Of a stretch of 64,000 nt of DNA, positions 25,139 through 34,780 are shown one piece after another. Origin of the DNA: Pseudonocardia sulfidoxydans NBRC 16205 (GTDB lineage Bacteria; Actinomycetota; Actinomycetes; Mycobacteriales; Pseudonocardiaceae); NCBI RefSeq assembly GCF_007989085.1, contig NZ_BJVJ01000021.1:19272-83271 (forward strand), in the 5' to 3' direction. The position numbers were made by a program, and so were the translations under genes. Positions within the stretch are counted from its first letter, which is position 1. Each line of letters begins with the position of its first letter. The notes beneath the pieces are model-generated. The model ran no database searches and had not been told where the DNA came from. It saw only the letters and a program-made list of their open reading frames with translations.

Positions 25139-26019
25139 GTGGAGATCGGGAGCACGCCGTTCCGCGGATCGAGCGCGGTCGCGGCCGGGCACGTCGGCAA
25201 GGGTGCGTTGCGGGGGCCGCGGTTCGTGAGGCTGTTCCCGGACGTGTACGTCGGTGCGGGTGTTCCGCTCGACCTGCGGGCACGGGCGACCGCGGCGTAC
25301 CTCAACGCCGACGGCAAGGGCGTCGTCGCGGGCTGGGCAGCCACCGAACTGCTCGGGGCGTCGTGCTCGCCGGCCGACGCCGCAGCCGAGATCGTCCTGC
25401 CCGACAGCGACCGACGTCCACGACCAGGGCTGCGGGTGCACCGGTTCCGGCCGCACGTCGGCGAGGTCCGCCAGGTCGACGACATCGCTGTCACGTCACC
25501 GCTGCGGACCGCGTACGACCTCGCGCGCAGGGAACCGCTGACTCGTGCGGTGACGGCGGTCGACGCACTGGCCCGCATCGGCAGCTTCACGCGGACGCGG
25601 TGCTCGCGCTCGCGCGCCGCCACCCCGGGGTGCGGGGGACGCGCCGGCTCCCGCGGGTCGTCGCGCTCTCCGATCCGCGGGCCGAGTCGCCGGGGGAGAG
25701 CCGCATGCGGCTGGCGATCGTGCTCGCGGGTCTCCCGGCTCCGGTGCCCCAGTTCCGGACGGGCCGCTACCGGCTGGACCTCGCCTATCCCGATGCGATG
25801 CTCGGGGTCGAGTACGACGGCGCCCACCACCTGACCCCGGGCCGGGCCAGGCGCGACCTGACGCGCGAGGCCGAGCTGACACGCGCGGGCTGGGAACTGG
25901 TGCACGTCGGTGGCGACAACTCGATGAGGGAGATCGCGATCCTGGTCGGCCGTGCCCTCGCCGCGCGCGGCGTCCCCACGCCGAACGTGTCATCGGAGTC
26001 GATCGCGGCGCTCCCCTGA
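25139..26019 (+). pseudogene. DUF559 endonuclease-like protein gene, frameshifted
   Basis: Two overlapping frames together encode one DUF559-type protein (an AbiEi/Vsr-like domain protein common in Actinobacteria). The first frame from GTG 25139 gives the N-terminal part (MEIGSTPFRGSSAVAAGHVG... to DALARIGSF). The second carries HADAVLALARRHPG, ESPGESRMRLAIVLAGL and the nuclease-like LDLAYPDAMLGVEYDGAHHL. They join at 25588: reading ...TTC CAC GCG GAC... needs one extra C where only one is present. A single lost base explains the break. This may be a true recent pseudogene or a sequencing error. Its 3' end lies inside a repeat at 25981-26028. Confidence 0.8.
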
Positions 26020-26028
26020 CACGTTCGG
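25981..26028. repeat. Inverted repeat, second family, unit B
   Basis: CCGAACGTGTCA (25981-25992) pairs with TGACACGTTCGG (26017-26028), perfect 12-bp arms. The left arm and spacer encode the last residues of the DUF559 protein (TPNVSSESIAALP) and its stop lies in the right arm. Confidence 0.82.
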
Positions 26029-26042
26029 CGTGGACCCGTGTG

Positions 26043-26089
26043 CCGAGCGTGTGATGAGAGTGGCCGACCAGCTCGGATGACACGTTCGG
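26043..26089. repeat. Inverted repeat, second family, unit C
   Basis: CCGAGCGTGTGATGAG (26043-26058) faces ATGACACGTTCGG (26077-26089), an imperfect pair with two differences across the outer 13 bases. It sits 14 bp after unit B in the gap between convergent genes. Confidence 0.75.
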
Positions 26090-26125
26090 TCGGGCGGTGT
26101 CCGGCCTCGGCGGCGGCCTCACCTT

Positions 26126-26173
26126 CCGAACGTGTCGTGAGCGTCAGCCTGGCGCGCTCAGCACACGCTCGCG
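26126..26173. repeat. Inverted repeat, second family, unit D
   Basis: CCGAACGTGTCGTGAGCG (26126-26143) faces CGCTCAGCACACGCTCGCGG, an imperfect hairpin. It lies just beyond the 3' end of the SBF-like transporter gene on the minus strand. Confidence 0.72.
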
Positions 26174-26185
26174 GGCGGGGTGCGG

Positions 26186-27211
26186 TCAGGCCGGAACGGC
26201 CACGCCGGAAGGCGCCTCGGCCCGGCGGGACAGGCGGGCCGCGATCGCAGCGCACGCCATCAGCTGGATCATGTGGAACAGCATGAGCGGCAGCACCAGC
26301 AGGCCGACCTGGTCGCCCGCGAACAGCACGCCCGCCATCGGCAGGCCCGTGGCCAGGCTCTTCTTCGACCCGCAGAACATGATCGTGACGCGGTCGGCCC
26401 ACGGGAAGCGGCGCGGCACGAACCAGGTGATCGCCAGGACAGCGGCGAGCAGGACGACGCAGACGCCCGCCAGGATCAACAGCGAGCCCGCCGACAACCG
26501 GCCCCAGATGCCCTCGGCCATGCCCTCGCTGAACGCGACGTAGACGACCAGCAGGATCGAGCCGCGGTCGACGACCACCAGTCGCTTCTTGTGCCGGGCC
26601 ACCCAGCCACCGATCCAGCGCCGCGCGAGCTGCCCCGCCACGAAGGGAGCGAGGAGCTGCAGGGCGACGTCGAGGACCGCGCCCCCGGTGATGCCGCCGT
26701 GCGAGGACAGCAGCAGGGCCGCGAGCAGCGGGGTGACGACGATCCCCAGCAGGTTGGACAGCGACGCCGCGCAGATCGCGGCCGGGACGTTGCCCCGGGC
26801 GAGTGAGGTGAATGCGATCGACGACTGGACCGTCGACGGCAGACAGCACAGGAAGACGACGCCCAGGGCGAGGTCGCGAGGCAGGACCGACGTCGGCAGC
26901 AGGGTCACCGCGAGGCCGAGCAGGGGGAACAGCACGTACGTCGCGGCCAGGACGGTGCCGTGCAGCCGCCAGTGCCGCAGCCCGTCGATCGCCTCGCGGG
27001 TCGAGAGCCGCGCGCCGTAGAGGAAGAACAGCAGTCCGATCGCGACGGTCGTGGCGTGGCCGAAACCGGTCGCGACGACGCCACGCGCCGGCAGCAGCGC
27101 GGCGATCCCGATGACGACGAGCAGCGCGACGATGAACAGGTCGGGCCGGATGCGGCGGAGACGGTCGAGCACCCGTCCATGGTCACCGGGGCCGTCGTCA
27201 TTCGGAAACAT
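26186..27211 (-). CDS. SBF-like (bile acid:sodium symporter-like) membrane transporter
   Basis: This 341-residue protein has about ten membrane helices and fits the SBF-like family (YfeH/P7C3 type). Landmarks are LFFLYGARLSTREAIDG, VVFLCCLPSTVQSSIAFTSLARGN (the crossing-helix region with LPSTVQSS) and TIMFCGSKKSLATGLPMAGVLF, both conserved in this branch. Substrate unknown; related proteins move organic anions or sodium. ATG 27211 begins MFPNDDGPGD. It diverges from the LysR gene with only a 29-bp gap, so LysR control is likely. Downstream lie repeats B-D. Confidence 0.88.
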   Translation of the reverse strand: MFPNDDGPGDHGRVLDRLRRIRPDLFIVALLVVIGIAALLPARGVVATGFGHATTVAIGLLFFLYGARLSTREAIDGLRHWRLHGTVLAATYVLFPLLGLAVTLLPTSVLPRDLALGVVFLCCLPSTVQSSIAFTSLARGNVPAAICAASLSNLLGIVVTPLLAALLLSSHGGITGGAVLDVALQLLAPFVAGQLARRWIGGWVARHKKRLVVVDRGSILLVVYVAFSEGMAEGIWGRLSAGSLLILAGVCVVLLAAVLAITWFVPRRFPWADRVTIMFCGSKKSLATGLPMAGVLFAGDQVGLLVLPLMLFHMIQLMACAAIAARLSRRAEAPSGVAVPA

Positions 27212-27240
27212 GCGTACCGCGCTGTCTGTGATTGCACTCT

Positions 27241-28101
27241 ATGATGACCGACGTGCTAGAACCCGTGTTGCTGCGCTCCTTCGTCGCCGTGGCGCAGACG
27301 CTGAGCTTCACCCGCGCCGCCGAGCGGCTCGGGGTGCGGCAGGGCACGGTCAGCCAGCACGTCCGCAAGCTCGAACAGGCCGTCGACAGGACGTTGTTCA
27401 CCCGCGACACCCACACCGTCGCGCTCACCGCCGACGGCGAGGCGATGGTCGAGTTCGCCACCACCATCCTCGACGCCGGCGACCGCGCATTGGCCCATTT
27501 CCGCAGCGTGCAGGTACACGGCCGGTTGCGGATGGGACTGTCGGAGGACCTCGTCGTGACCAGGTTGACGACGATCCTCGGCGGTTTCCGGCGTCGGTAT
27601 CCCGGCGTCGATCTCGTCCTGACCGTCGGGCTGAGCGAGGCCCTGGAATCGGCGCTCGACACCGGCGACCTCGACCTGATCTTCGCCAAACGCTCGCCGG
27701 GACGGCCGCGGGGGACGACGGTGTGGCGCGACCGCTTCGTGTGGGTCTCGGCGCCGGGGTTCCGGCTCGACGGCGGCCCCGTTCCGCTGATCGCCTACCC
27801 GCGGCCCAGCCTGTCGCGGGCATCGGCGATCGCCGCGTTGGAGGGGGCCGGGATGCAGTGGCGGATGGCCTGCACGAGCTCGTCGCTGTCGGGGCTGCGG
27901 GCGGCCGCGCTGGCCGGGCTCGGGGTGGTGGCGCACGCCGAGACGCTGGTACCGGACGGTCTCGTTCCTGTCGCGGGCCTGCCCGATCTCGATGCCTTCG
28001 ACTTCACGCTCCAGACCTCACGTCGCTCGGCGTCACCGGCCGCCGACGCGATGGCGCGGGCGATCCTCGACTCGGCGGCGACCCTCAGGTCGGGCACCTG
28101 A
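27241..28101 (+). CDS. LysR-family transcriptional regulator
   Basis: This protein of about 286 residues has an N-terminal winged HTH (LRSFVAVAQTLSFTRAAERL, GVRQGTVSQHVRKLE) and a periplasmic-binding-like effector domain from about residue 90. ATG 27241 is chosen because the gap to the divergent transporter is small; ATG 27244 is equally possible. It probably regulates that transporter and itself from the shared 29-bp gap, which carries TGTGATTGCACTCT-like sequence. Effector unknown. Its gene is followed by a 357-bp gap filled with inverted repeats. Confidence 0.9.
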   Translation: MMTDVLEPVLLRSFVAVAQTLSFTRAAERLGVRQGTVSQHVRKLEQAVDRTLFTRDTHTVALTADGEAMVEFATTILDAGDRALAHFRSVQVHGRLRMGLSEDLVVTRLTTILGGFRRRYPGVDLVLTVGLSEALESALDTGDLDLIFAKRSPGRPRGTTVWRDRFVWVSAPGFRLDGGPVPLIAYPRPSLSRASAIAALEGAGMQWRMACTSSSLSGLRAAALAGLGVVAHAETLVPDGLVPVAGLPDLDAFDFTLQTSRRSASPAADAMARAILDSAATLRSGT

Positions 28102-28109
28102 CTCCCACT

Positions 28110-28155
28110 CGGGGTGTCACCAGAATCTCCGAGCGGCGCTGACGACACGTTCGAG
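28110..28155. repeat. Inverted repeat, second family, array unit 1
   Basis: Left part GGGGTGTCACCAGA and right part GCGCTGACGACACGTTCGAG match the family pattern. The left arm is the most degraded of the five, so the hairpin is weak. Confidence 0.65.
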
Positions 28156-28189
28156 GTCGAGCGGGCACGCGGGACGGGGCCGCGGCCGT

Positions 28190-28234
28190 CGAACGTGTGA
28201 TCAGAGCTTCTCGTCGGCGCTGGCAACACGCTGG
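28190..28234. repeat. Inverted repeat, second family, array unit 2
   Basis: Left CGAACGTGTGATCAGAG and right GGCGCTGGCAACACGCTGG. The right arm differs at several positions, giving a partial hairpin. Confidence 0.7.
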
Positions 28235-28250
28235 ACAGTGCAGGAGCTGG

Positions 28251-28295
28251 CGAACGTGTCACCAGAGTTCGAGGGCAGCGCTCACGACACGTTCA
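28251..28295. repeat. Inverted repeat, second family, array unit 3
   Basis: Left CGAACGTGTCACCAGAG and right GCGCTCACGACACGTTCACG; the outer GAACGTGTC/GACACGTTC arms pair perfectly over nine bases. Confidence 0.75.
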
Positions 28296-28338
28296 CGGGA
28301 TGGAGTTGGGGGCGGGCCGGGCGCGGCGGGTCTGGTGA

Positions 28339-28384
28339 CCGAGCGTGTGATCAGGGTTGGCGGCCGACGCTGACGACACGCCGG
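28339..28384. repeat. Inverted repeat, second family, array unit 4
   Basis: Left CCGAGCGTGTGATCAGGG and right GACGCTGACGACACGCCGG. The left arm is identical over 16 bases to unit A at 25038, 3.3 kb away. Confidence 0.75.
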
Positions 28385-28399
28385 ACGGCGGGGACGTCG

Positions 28400-28449
28400 G
28401 CCAACGTGTCGGCAGAGTCCGTGAGGAGCGCTGATGACACGCTCGGCGG
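28400..28449. repeat. Inverted repeat, second family, array unit 5
   Basis: Left GCCAACGTGTCGGCAGAG and right GCGCTGATGACACGCTCGGC. It ends just before the 3' end of the amidase gene. Confidence 0.72.
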
Positions 28450-28458
28450 CGGACGGGG

Positions 28459-29256
28459 TCAGCGCGACAGGAACGTCTCGATGCCGGCGGCGATGGCGGT
28501 GGCGTAGCGCTCGCGGCCGTCGGCGGAGGTCATCAGGGCCGCCTCGCCCGCGTTGCGCATGTTCGCGCACTCGACGAGGGCCGTCGGCCGGGTCGAGTGG
28601 TTGAGCCCGGCCAGGTCGCGGCGGGGGGACAGGCCGTCGCGACCGATGTAGTCGGAGACGGGGAAGCCGCCGGTGCGCAGGGCGTCGCGCAGGTCGGCCG
28701 AGAGCACGAGGGCGGGGCCCGCCTGGGCTGGGTTGAGCGGTGGCTGCGAGTAGGCGACGTGGAAGCCCGTGTTCGTGGGCGCGGAGCCGTCGGCGTGCAG
28801 GGAGATCACGGCGTCGGCGTTCGCCTTCTCACCCGCGGCGCCGCGGACGTCGACACAGGGTCCGACGCCGGTGTCGCTGTCGCGCGTCATGACGACGGTG
28901 ACGCCTTTCGCGGTGAGCTTGTCGCGTACCCGCTCGGCGAGGTCCCAGGTGAAGGCGTGCTCGGTGTAGCCGGCGTCGGTCTGGGTGCCGGTGGTGTTGC
29001 AGGGTTTGGTCCCGCCTCGGCCGTCGGGCACAGGTTTGTTGACGGCGGCGAGGTTCCGGGAGTTGCCGCCGTTGTGGCCCGGGTCGAGGACGACGACCTT
29101 CGCGCGGGCCGCGGGCGCGGTCGTCGGCACAGGGGACGCCAGGGCGGCGGGCGTGGTCACCGCGGGAGGGGTGCTGCTGACCGGCGCGGCGGTGGCGCAC
29201 GCGGTGAGCACGGCTGCCGCCAGCACCAGGAGTGCGCTGCGGCTCGGGGCGGACAC
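28459..29256 (-). CDS. N-acetylmuramoyl-L-alanine amidase (Amidase_3), lipoprotein-like
   Basis: This 265-residue zinc amidase cuts the bond between N-acetylmuramic acid and L-Ala in peptidoglycan. Zinc ligands appear as His in LDPGHNGG, Glu in YTEHAFTWD and His in ISLHADGS; the catalytic Glu is in [10 protein letters not shown]. The N-terminus has a signal sequence ending in a lipobox-like LTACATA, so it may be lipid-anchored, although mycobacterial Rv3717 is secreted. In M. tuberculosis the homologue also lies near ybaB and recR, which supports orthology. It diverges from ybaB. Confidence 0.92.
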   Translation of the reverse strand: MSAPSRSALLVLAAAVLTACATAAPVSSTPPAVTTPAALASPVPTTAPAARAKVVVLDPGHNGGNSRNLAAVNKPVPDGRGGTKPCNTTGTQTDAGYTEHAFTWDLAERVRDKLTAKGVTVVMTRDSDTGVGPCVDVRGAAGEKANADAVISLHADGSAPTNTGFHVAYSQPPLNPAQAGPALVLSADLRDALRTGGFPVSDYIGRDGLSPRRDLAGLNHSTRPTALVECANMRNAGEAALMTSADGRERYATAIAAGIETFLSR

Positions 29257-29335
29257 GGCCGACAGCTTCGCACGGCTACCCTGGCGACCGGGCGCGGTCC
29301 GCAGCGGACACGCGGCGAAGCGACGGGAGAGCGCT

Positions 29336-29677
29336 GTGCAACCGGGTCAGCCCGACATGTCGATGATTCTCCAGCAGGCGCAGAAGATGCAGGAGCAGCT
29401 CGTCGCCGCGCAGCAGGAGCTGCAGGTCCTCGAGGTGACCGGCCAGGCGGGCAACGGTCTCGTCGAGGTCAGGATGACCGCGGCCGGCGAGGTACGCGGC
29501 GTCACGATCGACCCGAAGGTCGTCGACGCCGACGACGTCGAGACCCTGCAGGACCTGGTCGTGGGCGCGTTCCAGGACGCGAGCGCGGCGGCGTCGCAGG
29601 CGCAGGCCGAGAAGATGGGCCCGCTCGCGGGTGGTCTCGGCGGTGCGGGCGGCGGCCTGGGCCTGCCCGGCTTCTGA
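29336..29677 (+). CDS. YbaB/EbfC family nucleoid-associated protein
   Basis: This 113-residue protein forms a small dimer that binds DNA without strong sequence preference and is found with recR in most bacteria. The helix [20 protein letters not shown] and the central [17 protein letters not shown] are characteristic; the C-terminus is Gly/Leu-rich ([15 protein letters not shown]). GTG 29336 follows GGGAGA; an upstream TACCCT box at 29276 may be the promoter. recR starts 13 bp downstream. Confidence 0.94.
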   Translation: MQPGQPDMSMILQQAQKMQEQLVAAQQELQVLEVTGQAGNGLVEVRMTAAGEVRGVTIDPKVVDADDVETLQDLVVGAFQDASAAASQAQAEKMGPLAGGLGGAGGGLGLPGF

Positions 29678-29690
29678 CGAGCGGGACGCA

Positions 29691-30308
29691 GTGTTCGAGG
29701 GGCCGGTCCAGGACCTGATCGACGAGCTGGGCCGGTTGCCGGGTGTCGGGCCGAAGAGCGCCCAGCGGATCGCGTTCCACCTGCTCGCGGCGGATCCGGC
29801 GGACGTGACGCGGCTGCAGGAGGTCCTGCAGCGGGTGAAGCAGGGTGTGCGGTTCTGCGACGTCTGCAACAACGTGTCGGAGAACGAGCGCTGCCGCTAC
29901 TGCGCGGACGCGCGTCGCGACCCGACGGTGTTGTGCGTCGTCGAGGAACCCAAGGACGTCCTCGCGGTCGAGCGGACCCGGGAGTTCAAGGGCCGCTACC
30001 ACGTGCTCGGTGGCGCGCTGGACCCGTTGGGGGGCATCGGCCCCGACTTGTTGACGATCCGCGAGCTGCTCGCCCGCCTCGGTGGGACGGGTCCGGCGCC
30101 CGACGAGACGGACATCGCCGAGGTCATCATCGCCACCGACCCCAACACCGAGGGGGAGGCGACGGCGACGTACCTGGTGCGGCTGCTGCGCGACTTCCCG
30201 GGCCTGACGGTGACGCGGCTGGCGTCGGGGCTGCCGATGGGTGGCGACCTCGAGTTCGCCGACGAGCTCACCCTCGGCCGGGCGCTCGCCGGCCGCCGGG
30301 CTCTGTAG
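29691..30308 (+). CDS. recR: Recombination mediator protein RecR
   Basis: This 205-residue protein loads RecA at gaps in the RecFOR pathway. It shows the helix-hairpin-helix [20 protein letters not shown], the four-Cys zinc finger [16 protein letters not shown], and the Toprim domain with [15 protein letters not shown] and [17 protein letters not shown]. Length matches the family. GTG 29691 opens with the usual [13 protein letters not shown]. It is co-directional with ybaB. A strong hairpin follows at 30329-30355. Confidence 0.97.
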   Translation: MFEGPVQDLIDELGRLPGVGPKSAQRIAFHLLAADPADVTRLQEVLQRVKQGVRFCDVCNNVSENERCRYCADARRDPTVLCVVEEPKDVLAVERTREFKGRYHVLGGALDPLGGIGPDLLTIRELLARLGGTGPAPDETDIAEVIIATDPNTEGEATATYLVRLLRDFPGLTVTRLASGLPMGGDLEFADELTLGRALAGRRAL

Positions 30309-30328
30309 GAGGCACCGGCGGGCGGGGT

Positions 30329-30355
30329 GGGCCGCCGCGCGGTGCGCGGCGGCCC
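30329..30355. terminator. Terminator between recR and the convergent small membrane gene
   Basis: GGGCCGCCGCGC (30329-30340) pairs perfectly with GCGCGGCGGCCC (30344-30355) around a 3-base GGT loop. Convergent genes flank it, so it can work for both. Confidence 0.8.
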
Positions 30356-30389
30356 GTCCGGTGTCGACCCCCCGTCGGTACCGGACCGT

Positions 30390-30578
30390 TCAGTCGTCCT
30401 CGTCGCCCCAGCCGGACGCCGTTGCCGAGGCGCGGCGGTGCTGTTGGCGACGTTCCCATGCGAGGCGGCGTTCGGACGCGACGAAGCGCCGGTCCGCGGC
30501 GCGGGCGGCGTCGACGATGCCGACGACGACCGCGATGACGACGAGTGCGCCGAAGCCGATGAGCAGCAGGGTGATCAT
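30390..30578 (-). CDS. Small single-pass membrane protein, hypothetical
   Basis: This 62-residue protein starts with a hydrophobic helix (MITLLLIGFGALVVIAVVVGIV), continues with a charged helix (DAARAADRRFVASERRLAWERRQQHRRA) and ends with acidic GWGDEDD. ATG 30578 is chosen because AGGTGG precedes it and because its ATGA overlaps the stop of a 23-residue upstream frame. I do not recognise a family. It is convergent with recR. Confidence 0.6.
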   Translation of the reverse strand: MITLLLIGFGALVVIAVVVGIVDAARAADRRFVASERRLAWERRQQHRRASATASGWGDEDD

Positions 30579-30646
30579 GGCGACCACCTGCCGTGACGGC
30601 GGGCGGCGCGGACCGTGCGGTCAGCCGTGCGTGTCTTCTTCTTCAT
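30575..30646 (-). CDS. Possible 23-residue basic peptide coupled to the small membrane gene
   Basis: An ATG at 30646 opens a 23-codon frame, MKKKTRTADRTVRAARRHGR then WSP, whose TGA overlaps the ATG of the membrane gene in an ATGA junction. GAAAGGG lies upstream as a possible ribosome-binding site. The peptide is strongly basic (about ten Lys/Arg), unlike a random frame in this GC-rich region, and too short for standard gene callers. Function unknown. Confidence 0.45.
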   Translation of the reverse strand: MKKKTRTADRTVRAARRHGRWSP

Positions 30647-31001
30647 GGTGAAGCCCTTTCCCGTTGTGTCCTGACCCGGCCGGTTGCCGGGAGGTCGGTG
30701 TGCCCGGCAGGTGCCGGGACGGGTGCGGAAGCCGGGACGCCCGGTTTGCGGGCGCGGTTCCGTCAGGCTGGTGAGGCGCGAGTCGGGAGGCGCTCCGGTC
30801 GTTCTTCACGACGCCTCCTCTCCCCGGCACGGGTTCCGCGGGAGCGGAACCGGATCGTGCGGGCAGAATGAGAATGCCGCATGAGAGCCCCTCATGCAAT
30901 TGCAAGCCGATGAGATTGCACCGCGAATTCTCATGTCGTACCCTTCCCCGGTCGCGCCACGTCCCCCGCCTGCCCAGCCCCGCACTCCCAGGAAGCCTGT
31001 G
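30647..31001. other. Non-coding gap before the XRE regulator
   Basis: No gene is supported in this 355-bp stretch. It holds a hairpin GGTTCCGC/GCGGAACC (30832-30851), a GGAGGCG/CGCCTCC pair (30786-30818), and toward its right end a locally AT-richer segment (30865-30945) with small palindromes, probably the promoter and operator of the XRE gene. Confidence 0.6.
30879..30904. promoter_or_regulatory. Operator-like palindromes upstream of the XRE gene
   Basis: GCATGAG and CTCATGC (30879-30897) form an inverted repeat with a 5-bp spacer, immediately overlapped by the perfect palindrome TGCAATTGCA (30895-30904). Further ATGAGA/TCTCAT motifs lie nearby. The area is AT-rich compared with its surroundings. 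Autoregulation by the XRE protein is an inference. Confidence 0.55.
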
Positions 31002-31898
31002 ATGGCCGAAGCGCATGGTCCCGCCGGTCCGAGGCGTCGCCTCGGCGCCGAGCTGAGACGACTGCGGAACAAGTCGGGGCTGCACCTGGACGACGTCGCC
31101 CGCGAGATGTCGTGCTCGACGTCCAAGATCTCGAGACTCGAGAACGGCAAGGGGATACCCAAGCTCCCCGACGTCCGGGAGCTGATGCGCATCTACGGCG
31201 TCACCTCCGACACCGAGCGCGACATGCTCCTGCGCCTTGTCCGGGACGGACGCCGGCAGGGCTGGTGGGAGCCGTACACGGAGGGTGTTCAGGCGGAGCG
31301 GTTCGTGCTCGACGATCCGGGCCGCTACCCCGCGTTGGAGACCGAGGCGGTCGCCGTTCGGCTGTTCACCGGGATGATCATGCCCGGCCTGCTGCAGACG
31401 GCCGACTACGCACGGGAGATGCTGCGCGCGCTGCTCCCGCACCGGCCGCGTGGTGACATCGAGAGCTTGGTGACGCTGCGCCTGGAACGACAGAAGGCGC
31501 TGTGTCGCGAGGTGTCACCGCTGCAGTTGTCGGCGGTGCTCGACGAGGCTCTGCTCCGGCGTGTCGTCGGTGGACCGGAGCTGATGCGCGAGCAGCTGCA
31601 CGCGGTGCTCGACAGGTCTGATCTGTCCACTGTGGATGTCCGCGTGCTGCCGTTCGCAGCGGGGTTCCACCGGGGGCACCTCGGCCAGTTCACCCTGCTG
31701 GAGCTGCACGAACCCCTCGGCGATCTCGTGTTCATCGAGGGGCACGGCGGAGACTCCTACCTGGACTCCGCTGACGACGTGACACTGTACAAAGAGGTCT
31801 ACGCCGATGTGGTGTCCAAAGCGTTGTCACCCGCGACGTCGGCGGAGCTGATCCGTGAGTATCTTGTGCGCTACGAATCCGGGGAGGGTGGGCTGTGA
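31002..31898 (+). CDS. XRE-family regulator with DUF5753 domain
   Basis: This 298-residue protein has an N-terminal Cro/CI-type HTH (LGAELRRLRNKSGLHLDDVA, MSCSTSKISRLENGKGIP) and a DUF5753 domain with MIMPGLLQTADYARE, LRLERQKAL and DVRVLPFAAGFHRGHLGQF. Such proteins pair with small DUF397 proteins throughout Actinobacteria and affect development or antibiotic production in streptomycetes. ATG 31002 is used, with AGGAAG upstream; an in-frame start at 30894 is less likely. It overlaps the DUF397 gene by 4 bases. Confidence 0.92.
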   Translation: MAEAHGPAGPRRRLGAELRRLRNKSGLHLDDVAREMSCSTSKISRLENGKGIPKLPDVRELMRIYGVTSDTERDMLLRLVRDGRRQGWWEPYTEGVQAERFVLDDPGRYPALETEAVAVRLFTGMIMPGLLQTADYAREMLRALLPHRPRGDIESLVTLRLERQKALCREVSPLQLSAVLDEALLRRVVGGPELMREQLHAVLDRSDLSTVDVRVLPFAAGFHRGHLGQFTLLELHEPLGDLVFIEGHGGDSYLDSADDVTLYKEVYADVVSKALSPATSAELIREYLVRYESGEGGL

Positions 31899-32080
31899 TC
31901 GAGTTCGTCACGAGTTCTTTCTGCAACTACGGCGACTGTGTCGAGATCGGGCGCGGCCCCGACGGCGCGATGCTCGTGCGGGACACCAAGAACCGTGACC
32001 ACGGGACCCTGGAGTTCACCCGCGAGGAATGGGACGCCTTCGTGAAGGGCGTGAAGGCCGGAGAGTTCGACCCCGCCTGA
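31895..32080 (+). CDS. DUF397 small protein, partner of the XRE regulator
   Basis: This 61-residue acidic protein has the family pattern FVTSSFCNYGDCVEIGRGPD, VRDTKNRDHGTLEFTREEWD and AFVKGVKAGEFD. Its GTG start overlaps the upstream stop in a GTGA junction, so the pair is co-translated. DUF397 proteins are thought to counter or tune the XRE partner in an antitoxin-like manner; that is known for other members and only inferred here. A long hairpin follows. Confidence 0.93.
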   Translation: MIEFVTSSFCNYGDCVEIGRGPDGAMLVRDTKNRDHGTLEFTREEWDAFVKGVKAGEFDPA

Positions 32081-32121
32081 CGGCAACCCGACCGTCACAC
32101 GGAGTCACCACAGACATACAG

Positions 32122-32163
32122 CGGCCCGGGAGGGCGGACCGATCGTCCGCCCCTCCCGGGCCG
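32122..32163. terminator. Strong hairpin between DUF397 and leuA ends
   Basis: CGGCCCGGGAGGGCGGAC (32122-32139) pairs with GTCCGCCCCTCCCGGGCCG (32145-32163), an 18-bp stem with one bulge. Convergent DUF397 and leuA flank it. Confidence 0.82.
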
Positions 32164-32256
32164 TCGGCCGTTCCGGGTGAGGTCGTCACCCGGCGCTCGG
32201 CCGTGGAGGACCGCCCGCCCCGCGGATCGCGCGGGGTCGGCGGCCACGTCAGGGGG

Positions 32257-34335
<2,079 letters not shown>

Positions 34336-34374
34336 TCAGGATGGCCGGGCGGTCACCGAGCGGGCGGGGGGACG

Positions 34375-34677
34375 ATGGTGGTGGGCACCTCGGCGCGTCG
34401 GGGCGCGGGCATGGTGGCGACGGTGCTGCGGATCGTCGGCATGGTCATCGTCGCGTTCCTCGTGCTGCACATCGTGCTGACGCTGCTGGACGCGAACCCG
34501 GCCAACGGGCTGACGCAGTTCGTCGCCGACGTCGCGGGCCGGTTGACGCTGGGCCTGGACGACCTGTTCCTACCCGCCGAGCCGAAGCTGCGGGTGACGT
34601 TGAACTACGGCGTGGCGGCAGCGATCTGGTGGCTGATCACGGCCGTCGTCGTGCGACTGGTGCGCCGAGTCTCCTGA
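34375..34677 (+). CDS. Small two-helix membrane protein, hypothetical
   Basis: This 100-residue protein has membrane segments near each end (VLRIVGMVIVAFLVLHIVLT and GVAAAIWWLITAVVVRLV) with a soluble loop DANPANGLTQFVADVAGRLT between. ATG 34375 follows a G-rich box. No family is recognised with certainty; similar small proteins lie beside leuA/ask in related genomes as far as I can judge. Function unknown. Confidence 0.65.
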   Translation: MVVGTSARRGAGMVATVLRIVGMVIVAFLVLHIVLTLLDANPANGLTQFVADVAGRLTLGLDDLFLPAEPKLRVTLNYGVAAAIWWLITAVVVRLVRRVS

Positions 34678-34685
34678 CAGACGCC

Positions 34686-34780
34686 GGGCTCAGATCGCGC
34701 CGAGCTCAGATCGCGGCGGGCTCAGATCGCGGCGGGCTCAGATCGCGGCGGGCTCAGATCGCGGCGGGCCAGATCGCGAC
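34686..34780. repeat. Tandem 16-bp repeat spanning a gene's stop codon
   Basis: About six 16-bp units of the form GGGCTCAGATCGCGGC run head to tail; the first two carry small variations and the last lacks one T. Each unit contains the complement of ATCTGA, so the repeat copies the last codons and stop (PAAI-stop) of the minus-strand membrane protein gene that ends at 34754. Three central units are identical, implying recent slippage. Confidence 0.88.

Larger units (their letters stand above)
28102..28458. other. Non-coding gap holding an array of five inverted repeats
   Basis: This 357-bp gap lies between the convergent LysR and amidase genes. I see no gene in it. It holds five imperfect inverted repeats of one family, listed separately, spaced 16-44 bp apart. 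The bases between repeats look unrelated to each other. Confidence 0.8.

Noticed and set aside
28110..28449. CRISPR array
   Set aside because: The units are themselves inverted repeats with variable arms and uneven spacing, and there are no cas genes.
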